From a virus, in IMG/VR virus record IMGVR_UViG_3300032236_000879, positions 19,247 through 83,246 of that record: a DNA stretch of 64,000 nt; one strand, given 5' to 3'. Below are positions 19,401-34,400 of the stretch, piece after piece. A model generated the notes under the pieces. It was not told the DNA's origin. It did not search any database and was given only the letters and a program-made list of their open reading frames with translations. How positions within the stretch are numbered: position 1 is the first letter of the stretch; each line of letters opens with the position of its first letter. Both the position numbers and the translations under genes were made by a program.

Positions 19401-22400
19401 ATACGTTTAACTACGTCTATAATAGTAATCCAGTAACACAAAAAGTAAACACCGGATATGTTTATAATTATACCAATGCAGCGACTTACAAGAGATTGTT
19501 AGGTTGGGAAACTGCAATCGCGCCTAGCCAGCAGTATCAGATTCTGGAGTTTAATTTTGTTCCAGGAACCACACAAACATCTAATCAGTTCTTGTGTGAT
19601 ATTGCACCTCTTGCTCCTTTGGGGCCACATGAAACTGGTTGGCCAAGAGTCAAGGTGTACATCAATAATGAATACCAAGATACAAATACATACACCTATA
19701 CAACAACTGATACTACCACTACTGTAATACTCAATACTCTTCCTACAGTAAAAACTGTGATTCAGATTTTGATTCTAAGTGATCAAGTGAGCAAGGCAGG
19801 TTATTATCAGATTCCGTTGAATCTAAGCAACAATCCATTCAACACTGACTTGACAGTTGTTAATACAGGTGATATTAGAACACAGTATCAAGATATCTTT
19901 ATCAATTCTCCTATCGTTACAGGAACTATTTTCGGTACAAATAACTTCAGAGATTGCGGTGATCTAGTACCTTATGGCACTAAGATCATTCAGAACAGTG
20001 CTTCACTTGTGTTGCCTGGAATGTCCCTACGTAATCCGCAATATAATCTATTCAATGCTCTGCAATTTAACTCTAATGAATACATCAAGTACAAGCAATT
20101 GATCGTAGACACTGTGCAGAACACAGATTATGTTCAGCGATATACTCCTTCACAAATTTTGGATGATGCGATCTCACAGATTGCCGCAGCTAAAAGTGAA
20201 GTAAATGCATTCTTCTGGTCAGACATGCTACCAAATCAGAATTCATATATTAGCAATACATATGTCTTTAATAATGATTTGGATAGATCACAGTATCCAT
20301 TGAGTCATGTATATAATTTCGAGAGTGCAAATTATAATGGTGTTCTAGTTTATTTGACCCGTAATATCGGTGGAATCCTTGCTGAAAGACAATTGATTAC
20401 TGGTGTCGAATATGTCATTAGTACTGATTCACCCACGTTGACCATCACTATTCCAATGTTGCAAGGTGACAATGTAACAATCAAAGAATATAATCAGACT
20501 TATGGTTCTTATGTACCAAATACTCCAACTAAGTTAGGTATATATCCTAAGTTTATTCCGGGAGTTGTACTTGATCCGAATTACACGATCCCTACTTACT
20601 TCATTCAAGGTCATGACGGATCATATACCAAACTATACGGTGATTATATTCCTGAAGCTAATGTACTAGTTGATTTCAGAGATCAGGCACTATTGGAATT
20701 TGAACAGAGAGTCTATAACAACCTCAAGTTAAGCACAGAGACACCTATCAAGCGTTATGAAGTTGTTCCTGGATTCTTTAGGACTTCAACATATACTTGG
20801 GATCAGTATCTACAAATCTATTCGACTCAGTTTCTAAATTGGATCGGTCAGAATCGAATCGATTATAAGACACAGTACTTCTCACGAGTAAATGAGTTCA
20901 CTTACAACTATACTAATTCTACAAGTAAAGTAGACAATAATCCTATCGTCCAGGGATACTGGAGAGGACTATACGAATACTACTATGATACTACTACTCC
21001 AAACACTACTCCATGGGAGATGTTAGGATTTGAGATCATGCCAGATTGGTGGACCTCTCGCTACGGTCCCGCTCCGTATACGAGTGATAACGGAATCCTC
21101 TGGGGCGACCTAGAGCAGGGACTAGTATGGAATAACGGTGAACCTTATATCAATCCTCTCGTAGCTCGACCTGGCTTATCAAAGATCATTCCAGTTGACT
21201 CTAATGGAAATCTACTCTCTCCTTATAAAGTGATCGTAGGTAATTATAATCCAAGCACATTCAATAAAGATTGGAAAGTCGGTGATGATGCTCCTGCTGA
21301 ATTGAGCTATCGTCGTAGTTCAACTTATCCGTTCGACTTGACTAGAATCTTTGCACTAACCCGTCCTGCTGAATTCTACAATCTCTGTGTTGATCTGGAT
21401 CACTACAAATATAATGTAGAGTTCAATCAGTATCTTGTTGATGATAGAAGCCATCTAGTCCCAGCAAATATCCAAGTATACGGTAATGGTATAGCAAAGA
21501 CCAGCTATCTAAACTGGATCGTTGATTTTGAAAAGCAACAAGGAATTGATTCTACTACTGAATTAACAACATCACTCAATAACCTAGATGTAAGACTAGT
21601 ATATCGTCTTGCTGGTTATAGTGATAAGTCATTGCTTCAGTTTTATGTTGAAAAACCATCACCTAGCAGTACCAACGCATCACTGTTGATTCCAAATGAA
21701 AGCTATGCTATTCTACTATATGATAACCAAGCATTTGATCGCATCATGTTTAGCGGTGTCATTGTTCAGCAGAATGATTCATACTGGACAGTATATGGTA
21801 ACTCACAGACTAATGCGTACTTCCAGATACTTGATCCAAACTTCAATGGAAATTGGACAACACTAACTACTGAAAATATATCAGTGAAGGTAGCACAATC
21901 ATACAGCACTAATGTTTCTCTAGTGCCATATGGTACTAAGTTCTACAGCACACAAGACTTAGCACAATTCCTGATCTCATACGGTAAATATCTAGAATCA
22001 AAAGGAATGGTTTTTGATGCAATCGAAAATGGAATTCATGTCACTTGGCAACAGATGGTGTATGAATATCTATACTGGGTTCAGACAGGATGGTCAATCG
22101 GAAGTATAATCACATTGAATCCTGCTGCAACAACAATGGATATCAATCAGCCGAGTGCCATCGTTCAACCATTGACGATCCAACAGCAGAATTTTGTGTT
22201 GAATCAAAATCTATATCCTATCAAGCTCAACGATCTCTGCATCAATCGTGATGGTACATTGCTTCATATGCACACGTTGAATGCAGGAGATACTATGGCT
22301 TATGCACAGTTCAACTTGAGCAATTTTGAACATGGTATCGTGTTTGATAACTATACCCTATTCAATGACACCATCTATAATTTGATAACCGGACTTTATC

Positions 22401-25400
22401 AGAATAGAATCTTTGTTCGAGGACAAAAGACTGCTGAATGGAACGGAACGGTCAATGCTTGGGGATTCATTCTAAATCAGACTGATATTCACGAATTCAA
22501 TTCTTTCACGAAATATACTAAGGGTGAGATTGTAAAATACAAAAATAAGTATTGGACTTCATTAACCATCATTGAACCATCCGGCGTCTTTGATGAGACA
22601 AAGTGGAAGCAGATCAATTACAGCAAGATTCAGCAAGGAATGTTTGCTAACCCAAGCACTCGTGCATATGAAAGCACGTTGTATTATGATGCACAGAAGG
22701 CTAATCTACACCAAGATGCTGATTTGTTATCCTTCTCATTGATCGGCTATCGTCCGCGTGATTATCTCGCACTCATTGACTTGACTGATACTGCACAAGT
22801 TCAAGTCTACAAGAACATGATTAGAAATAAAGGTACGCTCAATGCATTGAATGCATTCAAGGGAGCTAACCTTCCACAGGGCGGAATTCAGTACGACATT
22901 TATGAGAACTGGTCTATTCTAACAGGCACATACGGCGGTGTGCTAAATGAAAATTTTGTAGATTTCAGGCTTCAACAAGCAGACATGACAGGTGATCCTG
23001 CAATTGTCAGCCTAACCAACGGTAACGGTACAGCAGGAACGATGCAAGAAGTGTCGATATATGATCTATACAACTATGGCACGGAGATCACTTCACCTGA
23101 CATTCTTAGTACTACAACAGCAACACCTACACAGATTCTATATCCTAGTGCAGGATACGTCAACTTCAATGATGTCAAGATGTCAACATATTTCTATTCG
23201 GGATTGCCTACCGCAACAGATATAAATGGCAAGATCATTCCTATTCAGAATTTCTATGTCGGTGAATTCATCTGGATGGCAAACTTCAAAGAGAAGTGGG
23301 GCGTCTTTAGATGGAAGCCTATCGGTCAAGTAACCCAGGTCAGAAATAATCAAAACCAAACAGCAACAGTCACGTTCAACACTCCGCACGGATTGAGCAA
23401 GTTAGATCCAATGGCAATCATCAACTTTGCTACATCGGTTGACGGGTACTATATCGTGACTGACGTTGTTAATTTATATGAAGTCATCATTAATCTATCA
23501 ATCGTTGGTGCTAATCAGACAACTGTTCAAGGGCGTGGGCTGGGCTTCGCATTCGAATCACAGCGTGTTGCGACTCCAAGTGAGATTGAAACACTTAATT
23601 TAACTGAGAATGAATTCATCAAGAACCTAGTGTGGGTAGATGAAAATAATGACGGTGGTTGGGCAGTCTATGAGAAGAGCATCAATTACCTATATCAAAA
23701 TCAATTACAGCTTCCAGAATCTACTACATATGGTTCCGCAGTCGCATACACTGATACATCAGGATATCTCGTAGGGGATGCGGGCGCTAACCGTGTTTAT
23801 CGATATTCTTATAACAATGTATCCGGTCAATCGACACTCACTCAAACTGTTGTACCATACGGTGGATCCATTGCTACCTCATTCGGATCAAATATCGCAT
23901 ATGCTAAGAATATCTATGTGATCGGTGCTAATGGTCCAGGTGAAGATGACATTGGTAATTTTATCTATGTAATAAATGATAGCATCATTTCAACTGATAT
24001 GCTAAAATATCAGAATGATTACATCTATGCGTCAGCCGCTGACATCGCAATGTCAGATGATGCTAATTGGCTATATGTGTCTGATATTGCAAATGGGCTT
24101 GTTTTAGCATATCGCAGAGATAACATCACATTTAATGCAGGGTATTTCACTTCAGGTGAAACTTACATTATCGATAGTTTAGGCACTACTGATTTTACTG
24201 CTATTGGTGCTATACAAAACAAAGTTGGAATTGCATTTATTGCAACTGGTCCTGGTACAGGAACAGGTGTCGCAACACAAGCATCATACAAGCTAGCGCA
24301 CATCATCAACTGTGCTGATTTGGGACTGACTGCTGATAGTAAATTCGGTAATTCTCTATCAACCAACTATGATGGTAGTGTTCTGATGATAGGTGCTCCT
24401 GATGTAGCTGATACTAGTCCGGTTCTTGCTAACTGGGGTGCGGCATATGTTTATCAGCGAGCAGTACAAACATTTGAAGCTCAGTATTCGAGCGTTCCTT
24501 ATCAACCGTTCGCATTTAATCTAGCCTGGACACCCCAGACAAACACATTCCTTCCTCCGCAGACATTGACTTCGACTACTGTTATTGGAAATTACATTTA
24601 TGTTAATGATGCAACTTATCTTAGAATAAACATGCCTGTCATGTTCATCGCTGGAAGTGCAGGTGCTGGATTAAATAATAGCGGAATCAATCCATACGTC
24701 ACTTATTATATTGCAGATATTATAGAAAACACAATTGCATTAAAGACCTCACGTTCAACTAGCACTATTGTTAGCTTGATTGATGGTACAATCACATGCA
24801 CTATGTATCCGCAATATGATGTGAACGGAAGCACTAGGGTTTATGTTTCTGTTAACGGCAAAGTGGTTCAAGATAACAACTATGCATTAGCCGGAAGTAC
24901 TCTGTACTATACAGGTAATTTACAAGTAGGTGACATTGTTAACGTTAGTGGTACTGATTTCTTTATGGCGCAAGAATTTAATTCTGAGTACAACAATAGA
25001 CCTGATGTATATTTTGGTACTTCTGTTGCAGTCACAAAGTATGGATCAACTGTTCTTGTAGGTTCACCGTATGAAATCGATACAGACGGTAAAGAAGGTG
25101 CAGTATATAGTTATACAAACGGCGGTGCAAAATATGGTCTAGTGATCGGTACATCACCTTGTAATATCACATCTGCTAGAACATTATTAATTAATGGGTT
25201 TGCAGTATACTTACCTATCGGAAATGCCGCTGTAGTGGCAAATGCGATAAATGGTTCAAATATTAATAATATACAAGCAGCCGCAACTGCTGATAATAAG
25301 ATCATGATTCAGCTTATTAATAGTTCTCTGGCAGGAGTTGATAACAAATTGTTATTGACAACATTTGACAGTAATCTATTTGGTGAGCTGGGTGTGGAAC

Positions 25401-28400
25401 TATTTACTAATACTCAGATTATCAAGTGCCCGCATCAATTTGGTCCAACTGAGTTCGGGTACAAAGTAAAAACAAATCATGCAAATAGTATCGTAATCTC
25501 TGCTCCTGTTGGTACACGATATGAAGGTACAGTATTTGATTTTACAGATGACAATAATCTAGACAATGATACTGTGTTCGATAATAATGCGACTCAGTTT
25601 GTAGATACTTATCCAAATGCCGGTGCAGTATATATGTTTGAGTATCTCTCAAATTATAATGAAAATCTGGCAAATCCTGGAACATGGACTTACGCACAAA
25701 GCACAAATGATATCTCAACTGATTATGGATATAATCCTCAATACGGTGCAGCACTAGATTTCAATCAATATAATGTGATGATAGGTTCTCCGAACTTCCA
25801 ACCATATACTCTTGGTGGAGAAGTCATCGTTTATAATAATGCTACAGGCGCGAATGACTGGACAGTCTATAGACAGAGTGCACCTGTTGTAGATATCAAC
25901 AAGGTTCAGAATACACAACTGTATAGTGCTTCTACTAATAACACACTCACCAATCTTGACTACATCGATCCTCTGCAAAATAAACTTCTAGGTGCTGCTC
26001 GTGAGAATCTCGACTTTGTGACAGGAGTAGATCCTGCTGTTTATAATGTGAGCTATAACGCAGAAGCTGGCCCAGTCTGGGGAGCACCTCAAGTGGGTAA
26101 GCTATGGTTTGATACAGCAAACGTGAGATGGGTGAACTATCATCAGAATGATGTAGTATACAATAGCAAATATTGGGGAGAAGTATTCCCTGGATCAGAC
26201 GTTGCAGTCTATAGTTGGATCGCTAGCTTCATTCCGCCTCAGAACTACCAAGGACCCGGCGTTCCGTATGATGTGAATCAATTTGTCGTCAACAATACAA
26301 TGAACTCATCAAACGTTGTTGTTCCTGTTTATTATTTCTGGGTACGTAACACTAATGTAATTTTCAGCAAGACAGGTAAAACGTTATCTGATTCTGTCGT
26401 TCAGAATTACATTTCTAATCCTCGTACTTCCGGTATTCCATTCATGGCTCCGGTATTACCGAACACATTCTCTATCTATAATTCAGGTAATTTCTTCAAT
26501 GCAGATGACACGGTGTTCCATATTGGATTTGCGAATGGATCGTCACAGGATATCGTTCACAACGAATACTCATTGATCAGAGAAAATTTTGCAGATGATT
26601 TCTTGCCTGGATTCCCTAATACAAATAATGCACACAATGAATCAGGAGTTCACGGTGATATCGGAAAAGAATATATCTACGGTGCACCATCGTCGCTATA
26701 CGCTAAGATGATCGACTCTCTTGCAGGATGTACTCCTGCAGGAAATATCGTACCTGATCCATTCTTACCTTTGGCAGTTCAATCAGGTGTTCTAGTTCGC
26801 CCAAGCCAGAGCTTCTTCTATGATAGATTTGCGGCATTAGATAATTACTTGTCATATGCCAACAGCGTATTGATCAATTATCCAATCTTTGAATTACGTG
26901 AAGAACTCTCGTTCTTGTTCACATCCGGAACTTATTTTAATACTCCGGATTATTGGAGCTATGTTGATTGGTGGGCTACCGGTTATAATAATAGCACAAA
27001 GGCATCAGTGCAAGTAGCAGTGTATGCTGATCTATCCACATTGAATGTTCCGGTTGGTACTATCGCAAAAGTAAATCAAAATGGTGCAGGCAAGTGGGAA
27101 GTATATATTCAATCATACACCAATATTTGGACAAGAATTGGATTACAGAACGGAACACTTCAGTTCAGCAGTTCTCTCTGGGATTACTCGGCTGGTAAGT
27201 TAGGTTGGTCAGGAAACTTCTTTGACACAACTCCGTTTGATCTCTATCCTAGTGAAGAAACCCGAAGCATCGTTCGTGCATTGAACGAACAGATTTATAT
27301 TGGTGATCTATTGATTCATAGAAACAAGAGCTTGATCTTGCTATTTGAATACATTCAATCTGAAACAATTGAATCTCAGAATTTCTTACCTTGGTTAAAC
27401 AAGACTTCATTGGTTGATGTTGCTCACACCATCCGTGAACTGCTTCCTTATGAAGTATATAAAACAGATGATCAAGTATTCTTATCTGGATATGTCAATG
27501 AAGCCAAACCATATCGTGTTGTCATTAAGGACTTCTTATTCAAATATACAAAAACTGATGTATTTGAAGGTGACATAACTGACTTTGATCTTCCTGCAAT
27601 CTACGATTCAGTAAATCAACAATTCGTATCACCACAGTTAATCTATACAACCGATACTAGCAGCGATTATGAATTTAATACTACTAGTCAAATCTGGCAG
27701 AATGTAAACTATTCTCAGTGGTTCCAACACTACGGTCTATCAGTAACTGGACAACCTGAGTTCCCGATCACAATTTTAAGTTCATATCTAAATCGTAGAT
27801 CAACTTATATTATTGTAGATAATGCACACGGTTTCCCAACTAACGGTATCATAACAATTGGAACAGAACAGATCAGCTATTCATATGTTGATCGTGCCCT
27901 TAATATCATAGGTGGACTGACTAGAGGGGTGAATCAAACTACTCCAGTAGATCATATTCCAGGAGAACAAATCATCATTGATCTTCCTGCTGTGATACTA
28001 TTGGATGGGGGCCGTGGTTATGCTAATCCGCCTAAAGTGACAGCGGTATTCGATACTACAAAATATCCTGCTCCTAGAGAAGATGCGACATTTGAAGCAG
28101 TATTAGGAAATGGTTCTGTCGTTCAGATCAATGTCACTAATCCAGGGAGTGGATATGCAGTTCTACCTGATCTAGTAATCGAACCTGCATTGACTGTCTA
28201 TTTTGATAACACAAACATCAATTCAAGATTCCATACAATTAACGTGTATGCACCTGCACTACAAACAGGCGATCTAATTCAATATAGACCTGGAACAGGC
28301 GCTGGTGCCGGAAGACTCGCAGATGGGCAGTGGTATTATATCAACGTCCTAGAAACTAGCACGATTTCTGTCATCGGATTGTATACGACTTATAGCAATG

Positions 28401-31400
28401 CAATCAACGATCAGGATAGAGTAACAATATTCGATAATGGAACAGCCGCAGGGATGTCATTGAATCTAGGTGCCAAAGCATCTATCATTACTTCTTCTGC
28501 ACCTGTTAGAGAAAATATTGTTACACTACGTTTTGATAGAACCTCATATGGATCAAAGATTCAAGATTGGCAAGCCGATTCGTTCTATGGTGCTTATTTC
28601 GCAGGTAGCTATTATAGCGTAGATACAACATCATCTAGTTCTCCGCTTCTATTAGAAAACACAAATCCTGATATTAATACGATTACTGCTTCTGCCGATG
28701 GTGTGACGTTTGAAATTACTAGTGTTTCAAATGAAGAGCAAACCACATGGTCATCTTACACTCGATCGGTGGGTAGCACGATTGCTGCAAATAATGCTAT
28801 CAGACTCATTCCTCAAGATGGGAACAACAATCCATTAGGGGCTGAACCTAATGCATCGGGTACGACAATTGGATTCTATGTAGGAATGCCAATCAAGTTC
28901 CACGGAACTGTCATCGGTGGAATAGTACAGGATCAAGTTTATTATGTTGCACAGGTATTGAATGAGATTGATTTTACTATCTCTGCAATATCAGGTGGAT
29001 CAGTTGTCAGTTTGACAAATTCTACTGCTAATTATCCACTCTATTGCTACACAGGTGAAGTAGTCGATACTGCGCTCATCAATGTAAACTATCCAGGCAT
29101 ATTAACTGCTACTGCAACTTCAGCCAGTAACAATGCGATCACTGTTCCATTGACAGCAATAGGTACAGGCGGTACTAATGGATTCTATCCAGGATTGACT
29201 GTATTTTTTACCGGCACTGATTCACAGTTTACTGCATTTGGAAATGCGATCACTGCAAATGAAGTCTATTATGTTAACACAATAATCGATGAACAAACAT
29301 TCACTATTTCTGAATTCAAGAATCCTACATTTACGAATGTGCTGCATAATGTTACAGAAAATAACACAGTTTACCCTATCACTGCTAATGTAACACAGAC
29401 TATTGGTTCAACCGATATAGTTGTTGTAGATTCTACGCAAGACTTTAATCTACATGATCCTGTGATCTTTAATTCAATGGTTGTCTCTGGGAACCCAGTA
29501 ACAACATTCGGTGGAATCGTTTCGGGAACAGTGTACTACGTAAGTCAAATTGTCAACGGTACTGAAATGAAGATTTCCCAGACATCGACTGGGGTAACAT
29601 ATAATCTATCAGATCAAACAGGTACAGCGATTGCTACTAACCAAAGTAACGTAGTTCAGCTTACAACTGCCACTGGTCAATTGACCCTTAATGTTGCATT
29701 GCCAGTAAGCCCGGGACAAGTCAATGGACAAAAATTAAAGTTCTATCAAACATCAACCCAGTTTACTGGAATAAACACAGGTGTTATTAGCAACCTAATC
29801 AAAACAAGTGTTGATGCTACTATTGGTACTGTAAACAAGATTGCAGTTGGAACAACAACTAATTTCTATACTAATATGCCTGTGCAGTTTGAGGTTGCAA
29901 CAGGTGGGTTGCTTACAGGAACAACTTACTATGTCATAGATTATACAGGCAATGGTGGCATTACTCCTACATTACAGGTTGTTGTTTCAGCTACTTCTTC
30001 GACTGGAAATAAATTGATCTGTAAGTCTGGAACTAATACTGGTGACTTATATGTAAATATGCCATTGATATTCTCCGGTACCGGACTCGGAGGAATCATC
30101 ATCGGTGAAGTATACTACGTCAAAAGTGTAGTAGATAGCACACACTTCACGGTCTCGCTATCTCCGGGCGGAGCTACATTAACTTTAGCAAATGACTCAG
30201 GGTACATGTTAGGTACCGGGGATTCTTATATCACTGTTTCACTCACACCCGGTGGTTCTCTCGTATCATTGTCTACTAGCACAACCGCTTCAACATTAGA
30301 TCAGATTGTCACTGCTACTCCTACATTTGATATTTCTTATATACTCGGTGGATATAGAGCAATCATTGCAAACGGCGGAACAGGTTTTGCAGTAGATAAC
30401 GTGATCACTATTAGTGGTACTGCGGTCGGCGGAGTATCCCCTGCAAATGATATTATAATAACAGTTGCTGCGGTTGACACAAATGGTGCAATAACCAGTA
30501 TATCTCTTGCAGGTAATCCGCCCGACATTGAGTTGAGTTATTATGTGAAAGTAGTTTCTGCAACAGGATTAGAACTCTACCAAGATTCACTTTTATCTAT
30601 TCCAGTAAACGGTAAGACATTACCATATACAGGATTTACAAGTGCTAATGTAACTCAAACAAGTAGCACCGGAAATATTATTACAGTATCAAGTTCTACT
30701 GCATTCAGTATAAATGATGAAGTCATTTTTACTGGAAACGTGATCGGTAATATCGTATTAGGTCAACCTTACTACGTGATCTCAAAGCCATCATCAACAC
30801 AGATCAGAGTATCACAATTGCCAAATGGTTCACCGTTCAATCCAGGCAATGCAACAGGATCATGCTTAGTGACGAAGCCAGGAAGCTTTGCATATCTACC
30901 TGAACCATTCTACTTCCAACCATCTATCATCAGATACAATAACAGGCTATATGAATGCTTAGTATCAAATAATGATCCTGAGTTCGTGTTCGGTAAATGG
31001 CAATTGATTGATTCGGGTGCTCGCAATATCAATGCAATGGACAGAGTCATTGGTTACTATCAACCAACTGCAAATATGCCAGGCAAAGATTTAACACAAT
31101 TGTTCGAGGGCGTTTCATATCCAAACCCAATCTATTATGGTAATGCTTTCCAACCATCACAGCAATTCGAGCTAGATACATTATTACAAGATCAACCATT
31201 CTACCCTACCGGAGTTCAACTTACTTCAGTCGTATACAATAACGGTGAATACTATGCTGCATCAAATCTAACAGATTATTCAGCAGTATTGTATAGTACA
31301 GACAACGTAAATTGGGCATTGACTAAATTGAGTAGCGTGAATGTACACACAACTGATATCATTTATCACAATAGTGTCTATGTGATGACTTCGAATAATT

Positions 31401-34400
31401 CTGCAACACCTATCTTTAGAAGTAGCAATGGAATCGATTGGAGCACTAACGGATACTTCACTCCTTGGGGAGCAGACGGTTGGTCTGATTTCAACTATGA
31501 TATGACTTCACTGAATGTTGCTGCACTTGCATTAAACAGTGTAACGACATTTAATAACTTCTGGTTTGCAGCAGGTGATAGTATCGTGTCTAGCAATGAC
31601 ACATATGTCTGGGGCAAGGTACATTCTTATCCTTCTGCAAACGCAGTGACACTATATAGCATTGCTTCTGTTTCGATTCCTAATTTTACAGGATTGATTG
31701 CAGTAGGTAAAGGGTTGAGACTCGACTATTCTACTGGAACAACTCAGCTAGTCCCTACAGATATTATCTCAACTAGTACAGACGGGTTGATCTGGCAAGA
31801 CCTTGCCTCGCTCACTGATAAAACATTCCGCGCAGTGGCAGCTAATACAAACAGAATCACTGTTGTTGGTGACAGCGGAGTTATCTACTACTCTACTGAT
31901 GGAATAAACTTCTTAGGATTGAATGAAGCAACAGTAACTAACGTAGATGACGCGAATAACATTCTATCGTTAACCAACACTGCTGGGCTGACCGTAGGGG
32001 ATACTATTAGATTCACTACTGCATTTTCATCTATTCTAGCAGGAACAACATATTTTGTCAAGAGCATCATCAGCCCGACAAGAATAACAATTTCTGCTAC
32101 ATTAGGCGGTGCCACTAAAACATTGACTCCTTATGCTATCAATAGTCAAATCATCGCATATAAGTATGATCCAGCTAATCCAAATCCGAATGCATTGTAC
32201 AATATCATCTATGCTAATGATCTCTGGGTAGCAATCGGTGCTGCAGGAACAATCAAGACTTCTTCAGATGGTATGTCATGGACTGTACGTTCATCAGGTA
32301 CAACACATAATCTGAACGGTATTATTTGGTCAGGTACAGAATTCACAGTAGTAGGTGATAACAATACAGTAATAACTTCTACTGATGGCATCACTTGGTC
32401 GGGCTCAACGATATTCAGTGTCTTGCCTTCAACATATGATGTCAAGGGAGCAGATTTCCAATACGGATATGCACCGGAAGAACTCGTTGCAGGAAATGTT
32501 CGTGATGATCTAGCGATGACAGTAGTCACCCGTCCCGGAACAAACTGGGATGCAGCAGAATATTCAAACGTTGGATATAATGTTATATCTATTGAGGTTG
32601 CACCGAAAACACAAACACAAACTATCTATAACTTTGATCGTATTGTTCAAGTTCCAGTACAGGTATCAGTACAAGTACTAGATGCATCTACTATGTTAGG
32701 AACAACACTATCACCGACTCAGTATAGTGTAGACTGGGTGAACAAAAATATCATCCTAAACTCTCCTATCTCATTCACTCCTGACATGCAGAAGTTGAGG
32801 ATTGATATATATGAAGTTGGAAATGGGGAACAGCTAGTAAAAGCAAGTACACATAATGATCCGATCAGAACTAACGTAGATACCGGATTTAACGAGATTT
32901 ACTTAAATTGTAATTACAGTGCTAACATCTTTAATGGTAGTGGTGTGATCAAACCCGGTTCATTTGATCTAACAGTGACTGCTGTTGCAACAGATAGCAT
33001 TACCAATTCAATAACGTGCGATGATGTATCCCAGTTTTCAATTGGACAAGCGGTGACATTTACAGGGGTGGTATTTGGAAACCTACAAACCAATACCACT
33101 TATTACATCAAATCAATCAGTATGATAACTGAATCTATCACAGTATCATTATCATATGATCCTATTACAGGAATCGCAGGACCTACTACAAACTTGACCA
33201 CCGATACAGGAACAATGTCTGTTAACCTAGCATACGGTTCAGATATTCCTTGGACTACTCCTTATGTAGTTCACAATGGAACTAGACTTGTTCAAGGTTA
33301 CTCAAGTCAAGTGACAGGAACGTCTTCTATAACCAATACCGTCATCACTAATTCTACTGCTGGTATGACTGTAGGAATGCCAGTAACATTCAGTAAGAGT
33401 GTGTTTGGTGTGCTTTCTCCTATAACAAGATACTACGTAGCATCAATCATAGATAATAATAATTTCACTGTTTCTGCAACTCCTAATGGATCAACAGTGA
33501 CCCTTACTGATGCAGCAGGTGCAGCATATTATATCACTAATGATTTCGCATTTGGGTTACAGCCAAACAAAATTCAAGCAACACTCATATTTGCAACTGA
33601 TACATATACTCGTGCAAATGATTATATTGCTTACTCTGTGTTCGGGGAATCTGAACCAGCAGAATACGGATATACTGTTCCGGAAAGACAAGAATTTGTA
33701 GCGAACGGAACTACAGTAGCATTCACCTTAGGTAACTATGTCGGTGGTGATAACCCAACAAATGCAATCGTAGAGATCAACGGGATTCGTCAATCGTCAT
33801 CCAAATACACTATTAGCTTTGGTACTAATAGTGTTATATTTGCAACACCTCCTGCAAATGGTGCGATTGTCGCAGTCACGAGCTACAATGTCACTGATCG
33901 TCAATATCTAAATAGCCAATACGGTATCACAGGTAATGTTGGAAGTGCATTTGCTACTTTTGTGGTAGGACAAACTAACAACGTGACCGGAACATGGGAT
34001 CAAAATTCACCGTCCGCGCAGACATGGGATGAGAATTCTCCTTCAATTATCTCGTGGGATGAGCAACAAAATTGGTTGACATTAAGTTCAGGTACTACAG
34101 GAGTATTGCACGTAAACGATCCTATCATCTTTAGTGCTCCTACTATCGGTGGACTCGTTGCCGGACAAACATACTATGTGACTCAGATTCTTGACACAAG
34201 TAATTTTGTGATTTCTGCTACATTGGGTGGTCCGGCAGTCGTATTAACTAACGATACCGGATCAATGACTGCAAATGCGAATGCGTTGATCGTTGCTCAG
34301 ATCACTAACATAAACAATAACATTACATCTCCTATTGCAGATACAGTTGCTACTGCTACAGCGACCGGAACTAATAGAATAACAGTACTAAGCACGAGCG

